Assembly: GCA_016720805.1 (NCBI GenBank)
Contig: JADKJZ010000006.1
Span: forward strand, 84,741 to 148,740
Source of the DNA: Gemmatimonadota bacterium
GTDB taxonomy: Bacteria > Gemmatimonadota > Gemmatimonadetes > Gemmatimonadales > GWC2-71-9
DNA: 64,000 nt
Direction: 5' to 3'
The stretch's first letter is position 1, and each line of letters opens with the position of its first letter. Made by a program: the position numbers and the translations under genes. The notes beneath the pieces are model-generated. The model saw nothing but the letters and a program-made list of their open reading frames with translations, had not been told where the DNA came from and did not search any database. Positions 27,311 through 34,499 of this stretch are shown one piece after another.

Positions 27311-27823
27311 ATGTCGGCTCCCTGCGTCACCGTCGTCGTGGCCGACTCCTCGGTTCTGATCAATCTGATCGTGACCGGGCGCCTCGCGCTTCTTGGTGGC
27401 CTCGATGGCCACCGATTCGTCGTCCCGGACGAGGTCGTGGAAGAACTCACATGGCCAGCGCACCGGGACGTCCTCGCATTGGCGATCGAGGCTGGTGTCA
27501 TCGATCGCGTTGCGGTCGACGCGATCAACTCGTCGGAGCTGTTACTCGCGCTCCATGACGTGATCGGCAGCGGTGAGTTGGCCTGCCTGGCGACAGCCGT
27601 CATCAACGGCTGGACTGTCGCATCCGACGAGAAACGCCGCTTCCGGCGGGAAGCTATCGCGCGACTTGGAGAAGATCGACTGATCGGGACAGTTGAGCTC
27701 TACTTGAGGTTCATCGCGGCAGGCTTGCTCACCGCAGACGAGGCCGACGCCGATCTGGCCGTCCTCGCCACCAATCGGTTCACCGTGAAGTTCGCGTCGT
27801 TTCGGGAGCTCAGGGGAGACTAG
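27311..27823 (+). CDS. PIN-domain ribonuclease-like protein (probable toxin)
   Basis: 170 aa. PIN acidic residues are visible: D12 in VVADSSVLINL, glutamates in VVPDEVVEEL, the SGELACLATA helix, and an aspartate in TVASDEKRRFR. These match DUF3368-like PIN proteins, which are Mg-dependent ribonucleases often acting as toxins. It lies 7 nt after the XRE-ImmA gene, so the two are co-expressed and likely form a toxin with its control protein. RNase activity is inferred. Confidence 0.8.
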   Translation: MSAPCVTVVVADSSVLINLIVTGRLALLGGLDGHRFVVPDEVVEELTWPAHRDVLALAIEAGVIDRVAVDAINSSELLLALHDVIGSGELACLATAVINGWTVASDEKRRFRREAIARLGEDRLIGTVELYLRFIAAGLLTADEADADLAVLATNRFTVKFASFRELRGD

Positions 27824-27873
27824 CGGGCTGCACGAGGTTTATGTCATTCACTAGGGGTCCAGGGAGAAGTCCT

Positions 27874-28101
27874 ATGGCTCGACGCTATGCAGCCCACATG
27901 AACGGCGAGCAGTACCTCGCCAATGCCAGCCCATCGAAGCGCGAGGTCCACGATCTGGACAACGAGAAGACTGGCTCGTGGGAATGTCAGATCGACGAAA
28001 TCATTCGCGCTGGGAATGATCGCCCGTTCACGATGCTCTTGTTGGCCAAGCTTGAAGGATACGACAACTGCGCCTACTGCCTCGGCAATTCCTCCCGCTA
28101 G
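27874..28101 (+). CDS. Small hypothetical protein upstream of LRAT-like gene
   Basis: 75 aa from ATG 27874 with GGAG 9 nt upstream. It begins MARRYAAHMNGEQYLANASP, continues with HDLDNEKTG and QIDEIIRAGND, and ends with CAYCLGN, a close cysteine pair. No function recognised. It is 12 nt before the LRAT-like gene, whose ribosome-binding site overlaps its stop, so it is probably part of that unit as an antitoxin, chaperone or sensor; this is a guess. Confidence 0.65.
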   Translation: MARRYAAHMNGEQYLANASPSKREVHDLDNEKTGSWECQIDEIIRAGNDRPFTMLLLAKLEGYDNCAYCLGNSSR

Positions 28102-28113
28102 GAGGGTGCTTCA

Positions 28114-28512
28114 ATGCCACATCCAACTCGTGGACTTTTCCTGGCTCGCCGGTACTCAAGTGAAAAGGGGGTTCATCATTTCGGTATCCTCGACGTTGGC
28201 AACCACCTTGGATACGAGGCTGCACGCGAACCCGTGATGATACACATGGTGTCGCCCCACGTGCGTGCGGAATGGCTCTCTACGACCGGACACTGGGACA
28301 TGTTCGAGCCAATTACCGACGTCCCGGGTGCCGTGGCCAGGCTCCAACAGGCACTTGGCCTTCCTTGCTATGACCTCGTGTTCAACAACTGTGAACATTT
28401 TGCGAGGTACGTGGCAACCGGGGTCCGGGAAAGCAGGCAAGTCAAGGAAGTCCTGACGCTCGCTGGGGTGGTTGGCATCGTGGCATTCGCGATGACGAGG
28501 AAGGCAGCGTGA
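28114..28512 (+). CDS. LRAT-like papain-fold protein with C-terminal membrane segment
   Basis: 132 aa, AGGAGGG 8 nt before the ATG. The lecithin:retinol acyltransferase/NlpC-P60 signature is present: histidine in HHFGILD (H22) and the catalytic cysteine in FNNCEHFARYVATG (C93). A hydrophobic stretch (about 111-128, LTLAGVVGIVAFAM) before a basic end looks like a membrane anchor, as in LRAT enzymes. Such enzymes transfer acyl groups or cleave lipids or peptides by a cysteine. It is followed 27 nt later by a SIR2-like gene. Role in defence is inferred from context. Confidence 0.78.
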   Translation: MPHPTRGLFLARRYSSEKGVHHFGILDVGNHLGYEAAREPVMIHMVSPHVRAEWLSTTGHWDMFEPITDVPGAVARLQQALGLPCYDLVFNNCEHFARYVATGVRESRQVKEVLTLAGVVGIVAFAMTRKAA

Positions 28513-28539
28513 GTGCCCTGCCCGAGCACTGCTGAGTCG

Positions 28540-29751
28540 ATGAAAGTCCTCTTTCTTGGTGCCGGGGCCTCCGTCCCCGGAGGCTACCCACCAGGTGCAC
28601 GTCTTCTCGATGCGGTCGAGGACTTCTTCGCGAAGGAGGTGACTGACGGAGCATCACGCGAAGCCTGGGGGCGGTTCACGACCTGGCGAACTGAAGCGGC
28701 CGAGAAGGAGGCGACGCGGCTCCTACTCGGAAGCACCAATCCCGAGGTCGTCATTTCGTACATGGATTTGGTGGAGCAGGCGGCTGAGTCGGAATACATA
28801 CGACTCGAGGCAGCGCTACGTGATGGGCTCAACACCCTGAAGAGGACAACCGACCCGACAGCCCACCAGACGACGTATGAGTGGATACTAGAGGGACAAG
28901 AGGCAGGCTACCGCAGTCCTGACCTTGGGGTGGCCCGCAAGGTCCAACGGGCACGGCGGGATCTCCGGCTCAGCATCAACGCCTTCCTGGAGTTTTCTCA
29001 TTTTCGGGATCGCGATCGGTTCCCCTCCGGCCCCGAGTACTTAGCTGCGGTGATGGCAAGGCTGACGTCACCGAGTGTCGTGATCACGACGAACTACGAC
29101 ACACTCTGCGAACGAACCCTGCTCGCGATGGGATTGTGGGCGCCGAATGACGGATACGGCTTCGATGTGCCCCTAGTTGGTCAACGAGTCCTCGACGGGG
29201 ACCACGGTGGGGCAATCCTTCCGACTCCGCCAGCCGCACTGCTTGTACCCTCAGCTATCAAGGTGTTGAAGCTCCATGGTTCATACGGCTGGATCTCGCG
29301 CGACCCAGTAGCTGGCCCGCGAGTGATGGGAGAGAATGATTTTCGGACCGAGCCGCGAATACACCTTTCTGGGGGGCTGCTATACGGATTGCTGCCTCAT
29401 GAGGGGCCACTTGCGGTACCGCTGTACGATCGTCGCGAGCCCACGGGAGTCCATCCTGGCGAGCCGACGCTTACTCTACCCACATTCATGAAGCGGGTCG
29501 CCGGCCCCGAACTCCAATCGATCTGGGCACAATCGGCTAAGGCCCTCGGCGAGGCAGAGGCGATTTTGATCGTAGGAGCAAGTCTCCCCGAATCGGACCT
29601 CGCGGTGCGTACTCTTTTCAACCCTATCCGGCTGCGGTTGGCCGAGGGGAAAGTTCGGGTGGTCGTACAGGACCCAAGCAGCGGTGCTGCCGACCGGTGG
29701 AAGGAGGTCCTCGGGAACAGCGTTGAGTGGAATCCCACCCCGGTAGGCTGA
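28540..29751 (+). CDS. SIR2-like NAD-hydrolase-type protein
   Basis: 403 aa from ATG 28540; an in-frame GTG at 28513 is also possible. The NAD-binding loop is LGAGASVPGGYPPG, followed by VVITTNYDTLCER (N185), LKLHGSYGW (H246) and AILIVGASLPESD, the motif order of the SIR2-like family in prokaryotic immunity. Asparagine and histidine of the active site are kept, so NAD cleavage is plausible. There is no TIR or other fused domain. It is the last gene of the plus-strand run and probably the effector of the LRAT-SIR2 unit. Confidence 0.82.
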   Translation: MKVLFLGAGASVPGGYPPGARLLDAVEDFFAKEVTDGASREAWGRFTTWRTEAAEKEATRLLLGSTNPEVVISYMDLVEQAAESEYIRLEAALRDGLNTLKRTTDPTAHQTTYEWILEGQEAGYRSPDLGVARKVQRARRDLRLSINAFLEFSHFRDRDRFPSGPEYLAAVMARLTSPSVVITTNYDTLCERTLLAMGLWAPNDGYGFDVPLVGQRVLDGDHGGAILPTPPAALLVPSAIKVLKLHGSYGWISRDPVAGPRVMGENDFRTEPRIHLSGGLLYGLLPHEGPLAVPLYDRREPTGVHPGEPTLTLPTFMKRVAGPELQSIWAQSAKALGEAEAILIVGASLPESDLAVRTLFNPIRLRLAEGKVRVVVQDPSSGAADRWKEVLGNSVEWNPTPVG

Positions 29752-29777
29752 TCGTCGCCGATGAGGGGCCGCAGCCG

Positions 29778-30572
29778 CTATCGGACCCGCACACAACCAT
29801 CCAACTTCCGGTGCAGCAGCGAGATGAGCGACAGCCAGTCGGCAGCGTCTTCCTCTCCCTGCCAGAGGATCTTGGGCTCGTGTGCGAGCGGATTCCGCAC
29901 CGCGGCGAACGTTCCCTTCAACAGTGCCGCGAACCCTTTGTGCTCAGACCGCTCGGTCTCGGTCTGAAGGGAATTGAAGGCAAGCATCGGCCGGTCGACC
30001 GAGAAGACCTGATCGACCAGGCCCGCACCATCACCCGGCGCTCGTGACACCTCCCGAATCCGTTGCGCAAGCCCCTTCGCCGCCTCAAACACGGCGTGGA
30101 AGTAATTGTCGTGCATCAACTCCACTCGGCAGTACTTTAGGACCTCGGGGTGAATCATCCTGCCCTTGAACTTGGCGCGGATCGTCCGAACTCGCGCCTC
30201 GGCCTCATCGAGGGTTGCTGCCTGCTTCACCCGATGGAAGGTGCCGTCGGCTCCGTAATGGAAGCCGGCCAGCACCAGAACCCCATTCAGCTCGGTTCGA
30301 TGAACCTCGAATTCGGACGACTTCCCGGCGAACCGCGCCGGTGCCAGAATCGCCGCAATGAAGCCGAGAATCCCGTTGGCGCAGCCATCTCGTCGCTGGA
30401 GATGCGAGAACACCCAGTAGAGCCGCTTCCACTTGGTGGATTCTCCGGAGTTGTCGTCGATGCCCCTACCCTTGAGGATGCGGTTGATGTCCGAGCCGGA
30501 TCCTGCATCGCCAACCACCTTGGCCAACGCCTCCACGATCGCGGTAGCGAACATCGGCTCCTTTGTCGCCAT
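29778..30572 (-). CDS. HEPN-type protein of the TIGR02391 family
   Basis: 264 aa. The C-terminal part reads VFEAAKGLAQRIREVS, then GTFAAVRNPLAHEPK, where R226 and H231 form the R-x4-H motif of HEPN ribonucleases. The rest resembles the TIGR02391 family found near restriction-modification loci. It begins directly after the hsdS stop (TGAATG), so it is the fourth gene of the fic-hsdM-hsdS operon. A likely role is an RNA-cleaving back-up triggered when restriction fails, comparable to PrrC with EcoprrI; inferred. Confidence 0.75.
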   Translation of the reverse strand: MATKEPMFATAIVEALAKVVGDAGSGSDINRILKGRGIDDNSGESTKWKRLYWVFSHLQRRDGCANGILGFIAAILAPARFAGKSSEFEVHRTELNGVLVLAGFHYGADGTFHRVKQAATLDEAEARVRTIRAKFKGRMIHPEVLKYCRVELMHDNYFHAVFEAAKGLAQRIREVSRAPGDGAGLVDQVFSVDRPMLAFNSLQTETERSEHKGFAALLKGTFAAVRNPLAHEPKILWQGEEDAADWLSLISLLHRKLDGCVRVR

Positions 30573-31799
30573 TCACTTGTCAGCAGGAAGGAGTTGCGCG
30601 GAAAGCGCGGCCGCAAGATTTCGCGCCTCCGCATCGGCATTTCGAATCCTCTCAGCAGAGGTCCTGATACCCGCTACTACTAGACGGAATTGGCGCTGCA
30701 TCTCTAGTGGTGGCACAACGATCGGGAAGGTCTTGAGAAGGTTCAAATTGATGTGCGGAACACCTGTTGCCAATGTGCGACTCGCAAGTTCGGCAACCCC
30801 GGCAGGCGAGAGCAGGTATTGCGCGAAGTAGACAGCGTCCATTGACCCCGGATCGAGGGTGACCTTCATCTGGCTCTGAGAGACCACGTACTCCGTGTAG
30901 GCAGCACCGTTCGGAATGCGTCCAACCTGACCGAGCGTTCCGCGCTGCGTGACAATGACGTCTCCTGGTCGCGCCAGATTGCGCCTGAGCGACACAGCCT
31001 TCTCGGCAGAGACGTAAACGAAGTCATTCTCCACGAAAGCATCCGAACCGAGCCTCAGGTTCGAACCTCTGATTACCGGAACGCCCGGAGCTGTGACATA
31101 GTCAGCGCTTGTAAGGCTGGACCCAAATGGCCCACCGGCAATTGCATGAGGGATAGCTGCAGCGAGTTCCTGAACAGCCCGAAGTCTCCAGCCGGGGGGA
31201 AACTGGCTTGAGCAACCGGGTAATACGTGTTCTCCGAACATCTCCAGGAAAACCGACCGCAACAACTCGTCGACCAGCCGGCGGCTCTCCTCGCGCTTGC
31301 GCCGGACGGCGTCCGCCCGGTCGAGCAGTTCCGCGATTCGACGCTGCTCGGCGATGGGGGGGAGGGGAATTCGCAAAGCACGAACGGCGGTCGCCGAAAT
31401 GTTCTGCTGTGTTACTCCGTTCGCACTTAGGAGCAATTGTTCCTGAATGCTTTGAAGCCAATGTAGCAGGTATCCCTTGTCGAGTTGCTCCGGGAGTTTC
31501 ACCTGAATGCCAAGAATCGCTTGATTCAGCGACATTGGCACAACACTTACCGCTGTCTTGCCAACCGATCCGTACATTGCCAGAAGCACTGTGCCCGCCG
31601 GCACGAGACGGCCCCCGATCGACGCCAGACCCTCCGGCGTGATCGACTCTTCAGTGACGCGCACTAGGCCATCGTCCGCGTTCAGATCGGAGATCTTTGC
31701 CCACGGGATACCACTGCCATAGTAACTCGCATTCCCCCTTCGCGGCGTGCCACCACTTTGGATCACGCATAGCTCTTCGAGTCTCATTCCTCGGTTCAC
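30573..31799 (-). CDS. hsdS: Type I restriction-modification specificity subunit
   Basis: 408 aa from a GTG overlapping the hsdM stop, with GGGG 9 nt upstream. It has two target-recognition domains; the first begins LEELCVIQSGGTPRRGNASYY and ends with the helical spacer PPIAEQRRIAELLDRADAVR, the second has AGGPFGSSLTSADY and ends PPLEMQRQFRLVVAGI. The two half-sites define a split DNA target that cannot be predicted. GC content is visibly lower than in core genes, as is usual for exchanged specificity genes. Confidence 0.93.
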   Translation of the reverse strand: MNRGMRLEELCVIQSGGTPRRGNASYYGSGIPWAKISDLNADDGLVRVTEESITPEGLASIGGRLVPAGTVLLAMYGSVGKTAVSVVPMSLNQAILGIQVKLPEQLDKGYLLHWLQSIQEQLLLSANGVTQQNISATAVRALRIPLPPIAEQRRIAELLDRADAVRRKREESRRLVDELLRSVFLEMFGEHVLPGCSSQFPPGWRLRAVQELAAAIPHAIAGGPFGSSLTSADYVTAPGVPVIRGSNLRLGSDAFVENDFVYVSAEKAVSLRRNLARPGDVIVTQRGTLGQVGRIPNGAAYTEYVVSQSQMKVTLDPGSMDAVYFAQYLLSPAGVAELASRTLATGVPHINLNLLKTFPIVVPPLEMQRQFRLVVAGIRTSAERIRNADAEARNLAAALSAQLLPADK

Positions 31800-33352
31800 T
31801 TCAACATCCCCTCAATCGCATCCAGATCCGCCGCGATCTCCTTCTCGAGCTCGCGCAACCTCTCCAGAATCACTGCCGGCTTCTCATACTCCACCGCTTC
31901 GTACGCGACCTCACGGTAACGGTTGATTGCCAGGTCATACCCATTCTCCCGGATCAACTCCACCGGCACCATGAACGCCTTGGCCGTCCGATCGGTATCC
32001 TTGCCCGCATCGCGTGACTTCCACTTTGCGATGACGTCCGGGATGTCGTTCTCGGCAATCTTGTCGCGCTTGTCATCGAGCGAGAAGCCATCCGCTTCCA
32101 TCTGGTAGTACCAGACGTGTTCGGTGCGTCCACCCTTCACGAAGATCAGCACCGCCGTGCTCACACCGGCGTACGGCTTGAACACTCCGGACGGCAGCTT
32201 CACGATGCCCTGCAGCTCGCACTCGTCCACCAGGATCTTCCGGAGGTCCTTGTGCGCGTTGCTGGAGCCGAAGAGCACACCGTCGGGGACGATTACCCCG
32301 GCCCGTCCGCCAACCGCAAGCAGGTCAACGATTCGGTTCACGAAAAGCAGCTCGGTCTTGGTGGTCTTGAGCCGGAGCTCCTCATGGATGTCGCCCTTGT
32401 CGATGCTCCCCTTGAATGGGGGATTGGCGAGCACCACATCGTAGCGGTCGCGCTCCTTGTACCGCTTCGAGAGTGTGTCCATATACGCCAGGTCCGGTCG
32501 GTCGATCCCGTGGAGCATCAGGTTCATGAGCCCGATGCGCACCATGGTCGTGTCGAAGTCCCGGCCATAGAACGTCGACTCTCGCAACACCTCCCACTGC
32601 TTCGGGTTGGTGAGCTGATCGCCGAGGGATCCGCGCTCGATCCCATCCTCCCCGACATACCGATGTTCTGCCGAGGTGAACTGGGTCAGGAGGTGCTGGT
32701 AGGCACCGAGGAGAAAGCCGCCGGTACCGCACGCCGGGTCGCAGATCGAGTTGCCAAGGCGCGGATCGACGAGCGACACAATCATCTGGATGATGTGGCG
32801 CGGGGTGCGGAACTGGCCGTTCTTTCCCGCCGAGGCGATTTCCGACAGGAGGAATTCGTACAGGTCGCCCTGCAGGTCCTGAAAGTTCTGCCCCCCCTCC
32901 TGCCGCTCCCTCTCAAGCTCGGCAAAGAGCTCATCGATGATCGCCACCGCTTCGACCAACAACGACGCCTTCGGGATGATGAAGACGGCATCCTGCATGT
33001 ACTGCGCAAAGTTGCCCTCCTCCCCCTCGATCCCTTTGATGAAGGGGAAGACATTGTCGCGCACGTGCTCGAGCATCTCTTCCGCCGGCAAGTGCCGAAA
33101 GCGGCTCCATCGCAATTCCTCGGCGTCGCGCGTCTCCCGCCGGCGATTCTCGTATTGACCCGCGAAGAGCGATGTGAACGGTTGGCCCGTAAAGGCAGCG
33201 TCGCCGCGCCGCTTCTCGTCCAGCGCGTCGAGGCGGCGCATGAAGAGCAGATACGAGATTTGTTCGATCGCGGAGAGGGGGTTCGCGATCCCACCCGACC
33301 AGAAGTGGTTCCAAAGTGCCTTAACCTTGGAACGAAGTGCCTGCGTCAGCAT
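31796..33352 (-). CDS. hsdM: Type I restriction-modification DNA methyltransferase subunit
   Basis: 518 aa from ATG 33352, with GAGG 9 nt upstream; the longer frame has no better start. Helical N-terminal domain (LSAIEQISYLLFMRRLDALD) is followed by the SAM-binding DPACGTGGFLLGAY and catalytic VVLANPPFKGS (NPPF), giving N6-adenine methylation. It starts 4 nt after the fic stop and overlaps hsdS by 4 nt. Intact. Confidence 0.95.
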   Translation of the reverse strand: MLTQALRSKVKALWNHFWSGGIANPLSAIEQISYLLFMRRLDALDEKRRGDAAFTGQPFTSLFAGQYENRRRETRDAEELRWSRFRHLPAEEMLEHVRDNVFPFIKGIEGEEGNFAQYMQDAVFIIPKASLLVEAVAIIDELFAELERERQEGGQNFQDLQGDLYEFLLSEIASAGKNGQFRTPRHIIQMIVSLVDPRLGNSICDPACGTGGFLLGAYQHLLTQFTSAEHRYVGEDGIERGSLGDQLTNPKQWEVLRESTFYGRDFDTTMVRIGLMNLMLHGIDRPDLAYMDTLSKRYKERDRYDVVLANPPFKGSIDKGDIHEELRLKTTKTELLFVNRIVDLLAVGGRAGVIVPDGVLFGSSNAHKDLRKILVDECELQGIVKLPSGVFKPYAGVSTAVLIFVKGGRTEHVWYYQMEADGFSLDDKRDKIAENDIPDVIAKWKSRDAGKDTDRTAKAFMVPVELIRENGYDLAINRYREVAYEAVEYEKPAVILERLRELEKEIAADLDAIEGMLK

Positions 33353-33356
33353 CCGA

Positions 33357-34421
33357 TCAACCTCGGTTCTCAACTCGTACCCACTTGGCCCCTCGGCCCC
33401 TGCCAATCAATTCGATCCTTCCCTCGTCGCGCAGTCGCCGAAGCAACAGCTTGACCCAGTCCCGGCTCACCCCTGGGCTATCCGCCAGGATGTCGGAGAT
33501 GCTGAACGGAGTGACTTGCCGTGCGATCGCTTGCTCCACCACGTCTTCCTTCGATCCACGACCGACCCGGATCGTGCCAACGCGCTCCTCGAATTCCTTG
33601 TAGGCCGCGATCAGCACCCCCCAGAAGTAGCGCATCCAGGGGAGCGGGTCGTGGCGGTCCTCGTGCCACCCCACCGAGCTCCGTTCCAGTGCTTCGTAGT
33701 AGGTCTCTTTCGACTCCTCGATGATTCGTTCGAGCGAGATGAAGCGCCCGACTTCGAAGTCGCCCTGGTAGAGCAACATGAGCGACAGCAATCGACCGGT
33801 TCGGCCGTTGCCGTCGCTGAAGGGGTGGATGGAGAGGAAGTCGAGGACGACCAGTGGAATCAGGATCAAGGGATCACGACCCGCGTCCCGTGCCGCCCGG
33901 TGGTTGTCCGTGAGGTCGGCCATCAACTGCGGTACTGCCACGGGCCCCGGCGGCACGAAACGAACCCGGGTCACCCTCCCCGAAGCATCGCGCTCAACAA
34001 TTTCGTTCTCGGTGGCCTTCCACTGTCCGCCACGCCCGCTCTGATAGCGATAGAGTAGCGAATGGAGTTGCAGGACCAGATTGACCGAGAAGGTCATCGC
34101 CCTTCCCGACTCGTGAATCAGCGCGAGCGCGTCGCGGTAACCTGCGATCTCCTGCTCCGAACGATTCGCGGGCGTACTGTTCCGGAGAACCATTGCCTCC
34201 ACCCGATCATGTGGAGCAACGACGCCCTCAATGCGGTTCGACGACTCGCTCGACTCTACCAGGGCGACGTTCCGTAGCCCTTCGAGCACTTCCGGGGTCT
34301 GGCGCCGGAACAACTCCTGACGGCCACGGAAGGTGCCCAGGACGGCAAACGCCGAGGCATCAGTGGGGTTGAGACGGATGGCGTCGAGATACGCCGGGGT
34401 GAGCGATGGCAGCGTTGTCAC
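33357..34421 (-). CDS. Fic-domain protein (probable AMP transferase) inside the type I locus
   Basis: 354 aa from a GTG. Fic motif HPFSDGNGRTGR starts at H199 and is complete. The inhibitory helix motif [S/T]xxxE[G/N] is present as SNRIEG (S61, E65), so it is a self-restrained class with the inhibitor N-terminal. A C-terminal winged-helix-like domain (FSISDILADSPGVSRDWVK to IGRGRGAKW) could bind DNA. It transfers AMP or another nucleotide moiety to proteins. It leads the hsdM-hsdS-HEPN operon behind a strong promoter with an inverted repeat that its own DNA-binding domain may recognise. Confidence 0.88.
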   Translation of the reverse strand: MTTLPSLTPAYLDAIRLNPTDASAFAVLGTFRGRQELFRRQTPEVLEGLRNVALVESSESSNRIEGVVAPHDRVEAMVLRNSTPANRSEQEIAGYRDALALIHESGRAMTFSVNLVLQLHSLLYRYQSGRGGQWKATENEIVERDASGRVTRVRFVPPGPVAVPQLMADLTDNHRAARDAGRDPLILIPLVVLDFLSIHPFSDGNGRTGRLLSLMLLYQGDFEVGRFISLERIIEESKETYYEALERSSVGWHEDRHDPLPWMRYFWGVLIAAYKEFEERVGTIRVGRGSKEDVVEQAIARQVTPFSISDILADSPGVSRDWVKLLLRRLRDEGRIELIGRGRGAKWVRVENRG

Positions 34422-34440
34422 TCGAATTGGGGACGGATCT

Positions 34441-34481
34441 ATTTTAATGGAGCAGCATTAGCGTGTCAATACTCCATTAAA
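34441..34481 (-). promoter_or_regulatory. Near-consensus sigma-70 promoter with overlapping operator for fic-hsdM-hsdS-HEPN
   Basis: On the minus strand TTGACA (34469-34464) is followed after exactly 17 nt by TAAAAT (34446-34441). Two 10-bp arms, TTTAATGGAG (34443-34452, plus strand) and its complement CTCCATTAAA (34472-34481), flank the -35 and overlap the -10. This is a classic repressor-operator arrangement. It lies between the hsdR stop and the fic start, so hsdR is transcribed from elsewhere. Confidence 0.7.
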
Positions 34482-34499
34482 GCACCAAATTACCCAATT

